From Smittia aterrima (taxonomy: Eukaryota > Arthropoda > Insecta > Diptera > Chironomidae), in assembly GCA_033063855.1 (NCBI GenBank), contig CP093830.1, forward strand, positions 11,718,854 through 11,782,853: a stretch of 64,000 nt of DNA, read 5' to 3'. The notes beneath the pieces were generated by a model, which saw nothing but the letters and a program-made list of their open reading frames with translations, ran no database searches and was not told the origin of the DNA. Numbering within the stretch: position 1 is the first letter of the stretch; every line of letters begins with the position of its first letter. Position numbers and translations under genes: made by a program. Shown here piece by piece: positions 56,901-64,000 of this stretch.

Positions 56901-59900
56901 TCGCTGATGAAAAGAAATAAACGTCAAGACAAGAAACCTGACATGGATGTTTTCGTTTTGACCGCTCGAGCTTTTGATTTGGGCGTGCCAGTGCGTTTCT
57001 CAACCACAACCGTCAGAATTTATCCGCCCGAGAGTCGAACAAGGGCTGTGAGTTTCTTAGTTCCAGGCTACTCGCCTGATCGTCAGAAACTTGAAGAGAC
57101 ACTGAGCGGTTTGACTGGCGGAAGAGTTGTGATACAAGACGTCAAACCGTATACAGGAAATCTCAAAGACGTTATCAAAGAGGGAAGTCGACGAGATGAG
57201 AAGAGCATGGTAACAGCGACTGTGATTTATGATAGCGATGCAGTTGTTGATGTGGCTGCCATTCAAAAGCGATTAATGCAAAGCGACGATCAGGGAATTG
57301 TCGTGCACGAAGACGTCGCGGTAAGCACATAAATAAAACGCCCAGTCAACGATAACGAAATACAATCGTTCTTCTTTCTTTTCGTTTCACCCGCAGAGCG
57401 CTTACAAAGCCGAGAACCGTGTTCTCTTCTGGCTGCTGATATTCTTGGCCCTTCTTCTCGCCATCGGAATCCTCACGCTTCTCCTTTGCTGCATCTGCTC
57501 GTGGTGCCCACTCTACGCCGCATCAAGGTAATTATCAATAGACATAAGCAACCGTAACTAACATTCGCTAATTTTCCGCTCGCAAAACTAACCAAGTTGA
57601 CTAACATTCATTGGTTTTCCGGTTGATTCTTTTTTGAGGTTGACACTATTGTATCACTCCATCTCTCTCTCTCTCTTTATCTTGCTCATCCCCAATTCCC
57701 TTCTCCTCTTTGGTGGATAATGTTGACGAATGGCACACGCAAACTTAAACCATTAAATATCCTGTTTCTTTTATTTTCTCTTTTGTAGAAAGAGATTTAG
57801 AGTCAATAGTGAAGATGATGTTAATCTTGTTCATAGAGAACATCCAATTGGAAAACAGACAAAATCCGTTCAGGTACATTTTTGAAATCAATTTGTAGTT
57901 TAGTGTTTGTCAAGCTTAACTCTATTCTCCTATTTCATTAACTAAACTCTTTCTTTACTAAACTAACATATCGTTAATATCTGAAATCGTGTCGATTCTA
58001 ATTGATTGGAATCAGTGACGCGAATTAACTTTAATAATCCAGACCGGATAGTTAATCGAGAATGTGTTTTTTCAGGTCGCAGAATGGATGGGACGAAGAG
58101 AAGCATGGTCAGCGGAGAGGTCGGCAGATTCAAGGACGAAGCCTACACGCTGGGAGTTTAGTAAGAGAGGATACTCTCACCAAAAACTAGGCATCGATAA
58201 TCCGGCTGTCCAGATTGATAATGAAGATAATGGAACCGGAAAACTTAACGTTAAAGTCGATGACGCAAAGGAAATGATTAATATTATGTAATTATGCAAC
58301 CTCTTGATTAATTGACATTTACATGAAGTTTCTTAACTGTTCTCTCGCTGTTTTAGAAATGAAACTGAAACAACCAAAGAATCAATCCAGAAAAAGTCAA
58401 TAAAACTCGACAAGAATCACATTTACAACGAGGAAATCATGGAAGACGACCAAGACTACACGAGCATTAAACACGTAAACGTTAAAGAGAATACGTTGAA
58501 CGTGTCACAAAATCAAATTGACGAAGACTCTATTCGACGACATGAACTCAACCGAGGGAGTGAAATCGACTATGACCAGAGAATGAGCTTAAAGCGGCAG
58601 CAAGCACAAGAAGAAGCAAACATAAGCGGACGCGATCAACTTTTTATTAAAGATGGAAACGCAGAGATACTTCGACTTGTCACAAGAGGCGGTCAAGATA
58701 ACGACAACGTTTATATCAACGTTCCACAACAAACCAGAAATCCACAATACGTTCTCGTTGAGAACAGCGGAAAAGAAATCCTGATGCGTCGTTTCATTGA
58801 GGAGCAATCAAACGGCAAGCAAATCATCCGCGAACACTATCAAGTCATTCCCAGTGCCACTTATGTTCAGACAACATTGCCCAACGAAGTTCCCAATGAA
58901 GTCGAGAAACGAGAGACTCAAATGCAAGCGCAAAGAGATTCAAATAATCTAGTCGAAGCGGGAATGACTCATGCAGCATCGAGTCAGTCGCTTGTCATTC
59001 ATCAAGAACTCGAAAACTCGTTGAAACAACAAAATGCTTTGTTGCGGCAAATTTTACTTGAGAAAGAAAAGCTCGAGGAGAAGTACAAAGAACATGAAAA
59101 TGCTCTCGAGACTCAAAGTCTTCCATGTAATTCGCTTACAGCTGCTGTTCAAACGCAAACAGATCGCGAAATAGCTGTACAAACGGAGCCGTGGAGTGAA
59201 ATGAATGGTTCCAAGTCGTCGCTAGCTCGACGACGAGCGAGAAGTGAAAATGACGACTCAGCTTCGGAAGATGAGTACGAATATGTTCGCTATAGTCCAC
59301 CGAATAGTCCAAACGGAATTTATTGGGTTAAGCGTAGACGTCATCGGAAGAGAACTAAGAAAGAAACAGGAAATGGCCACAGAAAAGTCGTAACTGTTGA
59401 GTCTGTGAAGAGAAAGATTCGAACTCCGATTCAAGAAGAGAATGAAGAAGGAAGTCGACGTACCGCTCGCATCGAGCACAGAGAAACTCGAGCATCAAAT
59501 CTTCGACGTCAGAAAATTGCTGGAGATCGACATCGGATGCTTCAAGAGAAACTTCTTCACGATATAAACGATTCATTGGATGAGGGAGAGATCGTTCCAA
59601 ACATCAAGACCAAAACACAAAAGCACATCAAATATTACATTGAAGACACTGACGGCTCTGAAAACGAAGTCATCTTGCACAAAAACTATTATTCAGCTGA
59701 CAGTTTAGAAAACGATTATGAAATGGAAGATCGTATTAACGACGACGAGAAACGTCGTATGACCGAAAGTGTTCCACCAACTCCCGCGATTCGTCGTGGC
59801 AATGGAAAAGATGAGAAACCATCAAAGTTCAAATCGTTTAAAGTCGAAGATGCACCAACAAAAACTTCCAAATCCCTAGCAGCTCCCCATCCACCAGCTC

Positions 59901-60694
59901 TCGAACGTCAACGAACGTTTAGTAAAAACCGCGACATGCCCGACACGAAAGGTGTGCCACGTTACATGGAATGGTATTCAAAGACCAAGGAGACAACGAC
60001 GAAAGTTCCGCCTGTTAAAGCGAAACGAAAACACGTCGGCAAACCTCAAGAGAAATTTGACGACAAGTCAACAAAACCGGAGCCAATGCCGCGTAACACG
60101 CCATCAAAAGAAGCCGCACGAATGCTTAAAGAGGATTTAGAAATGGCAAGAAAAGTCGAGTCACGAACTCAACTCAATGATGCGTCGAGTCATCCTCTGC
60201 TGCAATACTCTGAGCACAGATTTGAGCACGAGTACACACCGCAGCCTAATATTCCACAAGCACCTGTTAAGCTTCCCCACTACATGTACCCAAACACACC
60301 TCCGACTCATAGTGATCCTAAGATCAGTATTAAGTACAAGCCGAACGCATCGCCGATTAATGAAAATGAAATTTCAAAAACAACGACGACGATTAAGATT
60401 CCAATCGAAGTGAATTCAGCTAAGAATCCAAACATTACAACGACCACAACAACAACGACTACGATGATGAATGCAAATGCACATCAGAATAATAAAGCTC
60501 GTATGCAACAGCAGCAGCAGCAGCAACAGAATCAACATGAAGACGATCATGATTCTGGAATCGCTATGAACTCCTTGCTCCACGGCAAACGAAATAAACT
60601 CGCTGAGAAGAAAAGTGTTTTCACGATCGCCTACGACGACGTGCAGATTAAACGAATCCAGATGAGCGAGAGTGATGACCAGCCATTGACCTAA
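41480..60694 (+). CDS. Cad86C: Cad86C-like transmembrane cadherin (12 coding exons, 5' end missing)
   Basis: Calcium-dependent cell-adhesion protein of the plasma membrane. The coding parts join in frame as 41480-41927, 42474-42683, 49203-49352, 49448-49562, 55649-55841, 55905-56148, 56215-56583, 56664-57320, 57397-57527, 57789-57873, 58076-58287 and 58357-60694. This gives 1,716 residues, counted from the Asn at 41481. Residues 4-23 are a signal-peptide core ending in ATA before DPIFDP. Six EC repeats follow; the last three carry standard calcium motifs (DKNDN, FDRE, DVNDE). A membrane-proximal domain spans about 704-795 and a transmembrane helix about 804-827. The 884-residue tail is largely disordered, and I see no beta-catenin-binding region or kinase. 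The ectodomain, the juxtamembrane CCICSWCPLY and the VAEWMGRREAWSAE motif fit what I recall of insect Cad86C; Cad87A or Cad74A are alternatives. The family name is less certain than the cadherin call. The start codon is not in the first exon. Confidence 0.75.
41928..42473 (+). other. Intron with a cluster of CATAAA/TTTATG sites
   Basis: This 546-bp intron joins GAG|GTAATT to TTATTTAG|GATGCA in phase 0. Between 41965 and 42239 it holds six CATAAA or TTTATG words, including a 12-bp direct repeat (ATCATAAATTCA at 42158 and 42188, spaced 30 bp). It has no coding potential of note. Confidence 0.8.
42474..42683 (+). CDS. Cad86C: Cadherin exon b: EC2
   Basis: Seventy codons in phase 0, from DAKRGTELDY to YHLSLLAI, ending at an ATC|GTAAGT donor. 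The segment carries most of EC2. LDFEKQ stands where most cadherins have LDRE, so its calcium site is non-canonical. Frame and phase agree on both sides. Confidence 0.85.
42684..49202 (+). other. Large intron (6.5 kb)
   Basis: Phase 0 intron between EC2-coding exons, with a GTAAGT donor and a TTTCAATTACAG acceptor. No missed exon is expected because the protein reads smoothly across the join (LLAI then DAYAEPG). The open frames inside, for example 47287-47742 starting at GTG, have no recognisable domain. A short GAC-type triplet repeat lies at 48877-48890. Confidence 0.8.
48877..48890. repeat. (GAC)n microsatellite
   Basis: Fourteen bases of CGA/GAC repeat inside the 6.5-kb intron, about 310 bp before the next exon. 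Confidence 0.85.
49203..49352 (+). CDS. Cad86C: Cadherin exon c: end of EC2, start of EC3
   Basis: Fifty codons in phase 0. The EC2-EC3 linker reads DVQDVAPVF, a variant of the usual DxNDNxPxF calcium linker in which the Asn-Asp-Asn core is absent. The acceptor is TTTCAATTACAG and the donor is AAG|GTAATG. Confidence 0.85.
49448..49562 (+). CDS. Cad86C: Cadherin exon d: EC3 centre
   Basis: Thirty-eight codons plus one base, after a 95-bp intron. It encodes the AEDGDKG calcium-type motif, the strand IRYGLVSEG and FFDINDTTG, which match the middle of an EC fold. The donor is ACCG|GTAAGT, leaving G to complete a Gly codon in the next exon. Confidence 0.87.
49563..55648 (+). other. Large intron (6.1 kb)
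   Basis: Phase 1 intron inside the EC3-coding region. The protein continues naturally as TTG|EVSLVRPL, so no exon appears to be missing. The best internal open frame (51434-51826, ATG start, 130 codons) has no domain I recognise. The second copy of the 17-bp word lies at 53375-53391. Confidence 0.8.
53375..53391 (+). repeat. 17-bp word, copy 2
   Basis: Identical to 20503-20519, in the same orientation, inside the 6.1-kb intron. No homology extends into the flanks. Confidence 0.6.
55649..55841 (+). CDS. Cad86C: Cadherin exon e: end of EC3
   Basis: Two bases complete a split Gly codon, 63 codons follow, and two bases are left over. It encodes EVSLVRPLDE, VLLTVIAEEV and the linker-like SPPYFEND, which ends EC3 and opens EC4. 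The acceptor is GTGATTACAG and the donor is CA|GTAAGT. Confidence 0.88.
55905..56148 (+). CDS. Cad86C: Cadherin exon f: EC4
   Basis: One base completes a His codon and 81 codons follow. YVTRIDENSPTGT and VSDDDAGKNGVFSL are clear EC strand and calcium motifs, and LDFEEF takes the DRE-like place. The acceptor CAATCAACTAG has a poor pyrimidine tract, but phase and protein continuity support it. The upstream intron is only 63 bp. Confidence 0.88.
56215..56583 (+). CDS. Cad86C: Cadherin exon g: end of EC4 and most of EC5
   Basis: 123 codons in phase 0. It contains the canonical linker DKNDNPPVF, then EC5 with LPENMTAGT, ANDVDTGMGG, FDREKM and ARDDDG, a complete calcium-binding set. Sequons NLS, NVT, NMT and NTS suggest heavy glycosylation. 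The donor is GAG|GTAAGA. Confidence 0.92.
56664..57320 (+). CDS. Cad86C: Cadherin exon h: EC6 and membrane-proximal domain
   Basis: 219 codons in phase 0, after an 80-bp intron. It begins with the last EC5 strand and linker DVNDETPIF. EC6 follows with IDGDAEEPNN and ITGQLTL, then a basic insert with RNKR at 56913-56924 and the strand DVFVLTARAFD. After YPPESR a non-EC domain starts at AVSFLVPGYSPDRQ (from 57045) and runs through EETLSGLTGG and MVTATVIYDSDAVVDVAAIQ. Its alternating pattern resembles the membrane-adjacent alpha/beta domains of Pcdh15-like cadherins. The donor is GCG|GTAAGC. Confidence 0.9.
57397..57527 (+). CDS. Cad86C: Cadherin exon i: transmembrane helix
   Basis: Forty-three codons plus two bases. 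The hydrophobic run VLFWLLIFLALLLAIGILTL crosses the membrane. It is followed by CCICSWCPLYAASR, four cysteines at the inner face that could be palmitoylated. Reading through the donor AG|GTAATT gives Arg then TAA, a stop directly after the juxtamembrane segment. Confidence 0.92.
57662..57676. repeat. (TC)n tract in intron
   Basis: Fifteen bases of TC repeat in the 261-bp intron between the transmembrane exon and the next tail exon (57528-57788). It may extend the pyrimidine-rich context but is about 110 bp from the acceptor. Confidence 0.85.
57789..57873 (+). CDS. Cad86C: Cadherin exon j: proximal cytoplasmic tail
   Basis: One base completes an Arg codon and 28 codons follow. They encode KRFRVNSEDDVNLVHRE then HPIGKQTKSVQ. 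It is a small exon between introns of 261 and 202 bp. The basic KRFR just after the membrane is typical of a stop-transfer signal. Reading through the donor CAG|GTACAT adds three residues and meets TGA. Confidence 0.85.
58076..58287 (+). CDS. Cad86C: Cadherin exon k: VAEWMGRREAW motif
   Basis: Seventy codons plus two bases. It encodes VAEWMGRREAWSAE and TKPTRWEF, the tail motif I associate most strongly with insect Cad86C-type proteins. The acceptor is GTTTTTTCAG. Reading through the donor AT|GTAATT gives Met then TAA, so retention of this 69-bp intron would end the tail here. Confidence 0.85.
58357..60694 (+). CDS. Cad86C: Cadherin exon l: large disordered tail exon, stop TAA
   Basis: One base completes an Ile codon, then 778 codons and a TAA at 60692-60694. 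The frame runs unbroken from the acceptor GTTTTAG through the ATG at 58439, so that ATG is internal, not a start. Visible parts, in order, are MRRFIEEQSNGKQIIREHY; a coiled coil at residues 1153-1191; tandem QT motifs at 1202-1214; an acidic patch EDEYEYVRYSPPNSPNGIYW; a basic cluster KRRRHRKRTKK at 1263-1273; RYMEWYSKTKE at 1473; nine Thr; eight Gln; and a terminal KKSVFTIAYDDVQ. The end, QPLT, is not a standard PDZ ligand. Confidence 0.9.
60437..60529 (+). repeat. Coding Thr9 and Gln8 tracts
   Basis: Nine consecutive ACN codons at 60437-60463 and eight CAA/CAG codons at 60506-60529 lie in the last exon. The CAG run is the likeliest length-variable site in the coding region. Confidence 0.9.
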
Positions 60695-61208
60695 GATGCC
60701 TTTTAGTTTATTTTTGTCTTCCACATGAGAGAAAATAGCGAAAGAAAGTTCAATGCAAATTCAGTGCTCTTTATCATTGCCATAAGAATGTAAGACAGAA
60801 ACAATCAAGTTTTCTCGCTTTTTTAAGCAATCAAATTGTTTTAAATCTTTCCGCCATCTTCGCCCTCCACTTTTGAGCTGCGGCTCATCATGTACAGACA
60901 ATGTAACCGTTCTCTTAATGTTCCTTCAACATTTTTGAAAATTGTTGGCTTAGCTAAATGAATTCTACGAAGATGATTAAAGTTTAAGAGAGCAGCAAAC
61001 CGCTGATGATGATTAAGCTCTTGTGACTCAACGCCTAACCTGTCATTGAAAATAATTACTCGACACTGAGATTAATACGATTTTTATGTACATAGCAAGA
61101 CTAAGAGAAGCTTAAGCTTAAAAATTCCCGTTAGAAATACTTTGCTCGATGAGACTCATCGTGAAGCAATAAGTTTGTTCATTTTGGAAATTTAGCAAAA
61201 TTGGTGTA

Positions 61209-61214
61209 AATAAA
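61209..61214 (+). terminator. Polyadenylation signal AATAAA (proximal)
   Basis: Perfect hexamer about 515 bases after the stop codon. It overlaps a UGUAAAUA Pumilio-type element at 61205-61212. Confidence 0.5.
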
Positions 61215-61280
61215 AAATATTTTTCATTGAATTTTAGCTGTAAATCAAGTATTATAGTCTGTAGTTCAAGACATTATTGA

Positions 61281-61286
61281 AATAAA
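61281..61286 (+). terminator. Polyadenylation signal AATAAA (distal)
   Basis: Perfect hexamer about 590 bases after the stop codon, followed by a GT-rich stretch from about 61309, the usual order for a cleavage site near 61305. Confidence 0.6.
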
Positions 61287-61305
61287 AAGTCTTCAAAAGT
61301 CAAAA

Positions 61306-64000
61306 GAATTTGTTGTCATTTCCTGCTTGAAATTCTTCAAAGGTTTCAGTCTACTCGATACAACAACTTTTCAGATAATCAACAGAAACCGTCGACGAGT
61401 CTTTAATGCGACAAATTGTTTTTTGCTTGTCCTTTTCACTCAAGAAGAAGCTTACGATAAACAAGTTTCAGCACAAATGGACAAGTGATAAGAAGGTCGA
61501 CGTCAACGCATTTTAATTGCACATTAAGTGTTTTTTTAGTCGATCAATCTTAAAGTGAAATTATTCATTGACACATAAATTACTCAACGCCAACAAGATC
61601 TTCGCGAAACACTTCAAGGTCATTGCGTAAGTTTTTATTTTCTGTTACTTCACTGTCTTCTCTTTCTTTTCCTTTTTGTCCGAGTCTGGTTTCGTTCACC
61701 TTTAATTTCACTTCAAGGCATTCGCAAAACGAATATTGTTTGTGAGGTAATAAGGCCGAGACATTACGTTAGCCGATAAAAATATTTATTAGACTTTTCA
61801 TGATCAAAGCCACGCAAATTGAAATCGAAAACGCGCCCAACGTTTTAAAAGATTGCAGCATCGCGATGAGTAATTACGAACGTTTTAAAGGCACACGGCG
61901 TTAAATTATAATTTATCGCTGTACATCGTGAATTACCTCGCGATTTATCGTTTTCGCTTTCAGTTAAAAGACTTGAAAAGCTGCTGAAGCGATTCATCAT
62001 TGGGAGTGAAGCTGGTGCGATTAATTAACGCACTTTTATGCAAATGCTTTCTTAATTGCGCTGTCGTTATTGTGGATGAAATAAAAGTTAAACTCGCGTC
62101 ATTTTACGCGAACGTACATGATTGCATTTAATGAAGAAACATGAGCAAGAGACGAGAGGCAAAAAATCTGCGAGCCGAGAGCAAAACCAGATGAAGTTAA
62201 ATGTATTTGTAGAAGATGCAAGCTCTGTCGACTAGTTTCTCTCGTGTAGAGACAAAAGAAAACTTATCTAATATCCACAATTGAATGCAATCGCCCGCGC
62301 GTTAAGTAAATGCATAGAAAAGTTTAAACGTGCAATCTTCTATGCTTCTCTGTTATGGAAATGTGAAAAATGTGGTGCAGGAATGGAAAATTCACAGCGC
62401 AATGGAACATTTCCGAGCATGATTTGGAAGCGGAGCGGGACTGTGTGCAGATGGCAAGTCCTGGAAACTTTCATGAAAATCCAAACTACCAGGCTTGCAC
62501 TAGCGCAAATGCACAATGACCATCGCAATTGAATTGAAACTAGTTTTATTGCTGGCTCGATAAGTTGTCTCAAGACATGCTCCTCTGTTAGGAGAACGTG
62601 AAAATTTAAAGTTTAGAAAAAAAGAAATTTCATTCGGACGTCGAAGTAGTCGTTAGAAAATTGAAAAGCCAATCATAGAAAATCGTGAATTCGTTTAAAT
62701 ATTCTCGCGAGACTTTGTCATTCGTTTCTTCCAAGTTTCCAGCGAGACTCAAAGAAGCTTCCGTCGTGAGCATAGGAAACCGCCAGAAACATGCCAGGAC
62801 CAGCCAAGCTGCAAGGAAGCCATTGGAAATTTGTTGTATGAACGACCAGGCAAACTAGAAACCAAACGAATGCATTTTTCTTCGTCTCGCACAGCCAATA
62901 AATAAAGAAAACTAGAAATTGCACTAGTTTTGCCTGGTGGATTCCCGCCAATCTCACTACAACAAAAAGCTAGTTTTTTTCCGCTGTAAAATTTCACATA
63001 AAAAAAAAGTAAAGTTTAAACTCATCTACAAGTTTTCATGTTTTCTTCATAGATTTTTTAAAATTTCTTCTTCATCTTTTGCGCTTTGAAATAGCGGTGA
63101 GTGTGCGATAGTTGAACATCGCCAAAACGGAAGGAGACAAGAAGAGAGAGACGTCGTAGACTCAGCAGTTGAAGAGATACTGGCGAATGTTAGTTTCGTC
63201 GCCGAATTTGTGTTCTCTACATTCGCGACGGAAAAACCGTAGAGCAACAGACACAAACCCGAACTCAACGATTCGATGGAACTTTTTTTTCCCGTTGCAT
63301 ATATTTTTCATATATTTTTTAATAGGATCGCAGATGATTTTCACGTCGAGCGACGAGATGAATGTGCGAGATCGAAATCATTAGTCATTTCATCAATTTA
63401 ATGATTTTTTTGAACAAGTTTCATAAAAGTTCGGACCGCGTTGATCTTCGATTGCTCGCCTGGTAGAGTAAAGACAATTTCGTGAGCGTCTGTTTCATGA
63501 AAGTTACTTCTGATGCGCTGAGACAATCGACGAAAGATTCAGTTCAGCTCAGTCTAGCTTACATCCAGTTTTGGAACTGAACGACTTCTCTTGGCCTCGT
63601 TTAATACAAAAGAGTAATAATAAAATCTTCAAACAGTTCACTCGGTATGCGGAGCGCATGAAAATTAAGAGCAGTGTGAGAAGCGCGAGTTTTTATTAGT
63701 TTCCCATTGAAACAAAAAGTTTCTCAAACTTTTTTTTATTGAATCAACGAATAACGTCGAGAACAATTTTAAATATTTTTAAATGAAAATGTTTGAGATC
63801 TCTTGAGTTTCGGGACAAATTTAATCATTTCGCGTATGCAGCGGTTGAAGGGAAAGTTTTTGTAAATAAAGATATTAAAAGAAATTCTCCTTTAATTGAA
63901 GAGAATATTTTTAAACTCTAAAACTAATCAATTCCCCGTGATTTCAAAATATTTCGTTTTCTCAGTAGCTCATTTTTCTAAACTCAGCCCTAACAAAAAC
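61306..64000. other. Gene-free DNA downstream of the cadherin gene
   Basis: No recognisable exon or RNA gene. Open frames on both strands between 62281 and 63384 are under 90 codons and have no known domain. A segment around 62350-62990 looks slightly different in word use (more TGG and CCAGG, fewer TCGA) and holds the inverted repeat at 62845-62938, possibly an old mobile-element remnant. Confidence 0.55.
62845..62938. repeat. Short imperfect inverted repeat
   Basis: ACCAGGCAAACTAG at 62845-62858 pairs with CTAGTTTTGCCTGGT at 62924-62938, with one extra base in the second arm. The word TTGCACTAG also appears at 62495-62503 and 62919-62927. No target-site duplication or open frame identifies an element. 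Confidence 0.55.

Larger units (their letters stand above)
60695..61305 (+). other. 3' UTR of the cadherin gene
   Basis: The region runs from the TAA to a little beyond the second AATAAA. It contains two perfect UGUANAUA (Pumilio-type) words at 61087-61094 and 61205-61212. A TGTTGT-rich segment just after 61305 fits a downstream element. The end is inferred, not seen. Confidence 0.6.

Noticed and set aside
58439..60694. A separate 751-residue gene starting at the ATG at 58439
   Set aside because: The frame is open upstream to a proper acceptor at 58356, and the phase joins the previous cadherin exon, so this ATG is internal to the last exon.
41480..60694. Assignment to Cad99C / Pcdh15 orthologue
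   Set aside because: Six EC repeats fit where Pcdh15-type proteins have eleven, and the tail motifs differ. Only the membrane-proximal domain is similar in kind.
41480..60694. Classical (catenin-binding) cadherin or receptor kinase cadherin
   Set aside because: The tail shows no beta-catenin-binding segment and no kinase motifs, and the ectodomain has no laminin G or EGF repeats.

Overview
The window looks like nuclear DNA of an insect, most probably a dipteran. It is AT-rich with short introns and GT-AG splice sites, and by eye CpG-containing words such as TCGA and GCGAG are abundant, not depleted. The encoded protein also resembles insect-specific cadherins. A midge-like (nematoceran) fly is my guess; the species cannot be read from the sequence. 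No bacterial, organellar or viral genes were seen.

Layout: positions 1 to about 41,479 carry no recognisable protein gene, rRNA or tRNA. The only open frames are short and look like chance. I read this stretch as upstream DNA and/or a very large first intron of the gene that follows. One segment at 14365-14443 could be its start exon: it has a good acceptor, an ATG and a donor in the correct phase, but this is speculative. From 41480 to 60694 (+ strand) lies one multi-exon gene for a type I transmembrane cadherin. I could join 12 consecutive coding exons in one continuous frame of 1,716 residues plus a missing N-terminus. The order is signal peptide, six cadherin (EC) repeats, a membrane-proximal domain, one transmembrane helix, a cysteine-rich juxtamembrane segment, and a cytoplasmic tail of about 884 residues. 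The closest match I recognise is insect Cad86C; this is a recollection of family sequence, not a search. Two introns are large (about 6.5 and 6.1 kb), one is 546 bp, and the other eight are 63-261 bp. The 3' UTR runs to about 61.3 kb with two AATAAA signals. The remaining 2.7 kb is gene-free apart from a small inverted repeat.

How it works: the product should be a cell-surface adhesion protein. Its tail has no recognisable catenin-binding or kinase domain. The tail does carry a coiled coil beside two dynein-light-chain-like motifs, a strongly basic cluster, low-complexity Thr and Gln tracts, and islands that look conserved. Retention of any of the three introns in the tail region would give short-tailed or tail-less forms. 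I found no convincing new multi-gene system. The best leads are the candidate start exon, the RNKR protease-like site in EC6, the tandem QT motifs in the tail, a cluster of CATAAA sites in the first coding intron, and two Pumilio-type elements in the 3' UTR.
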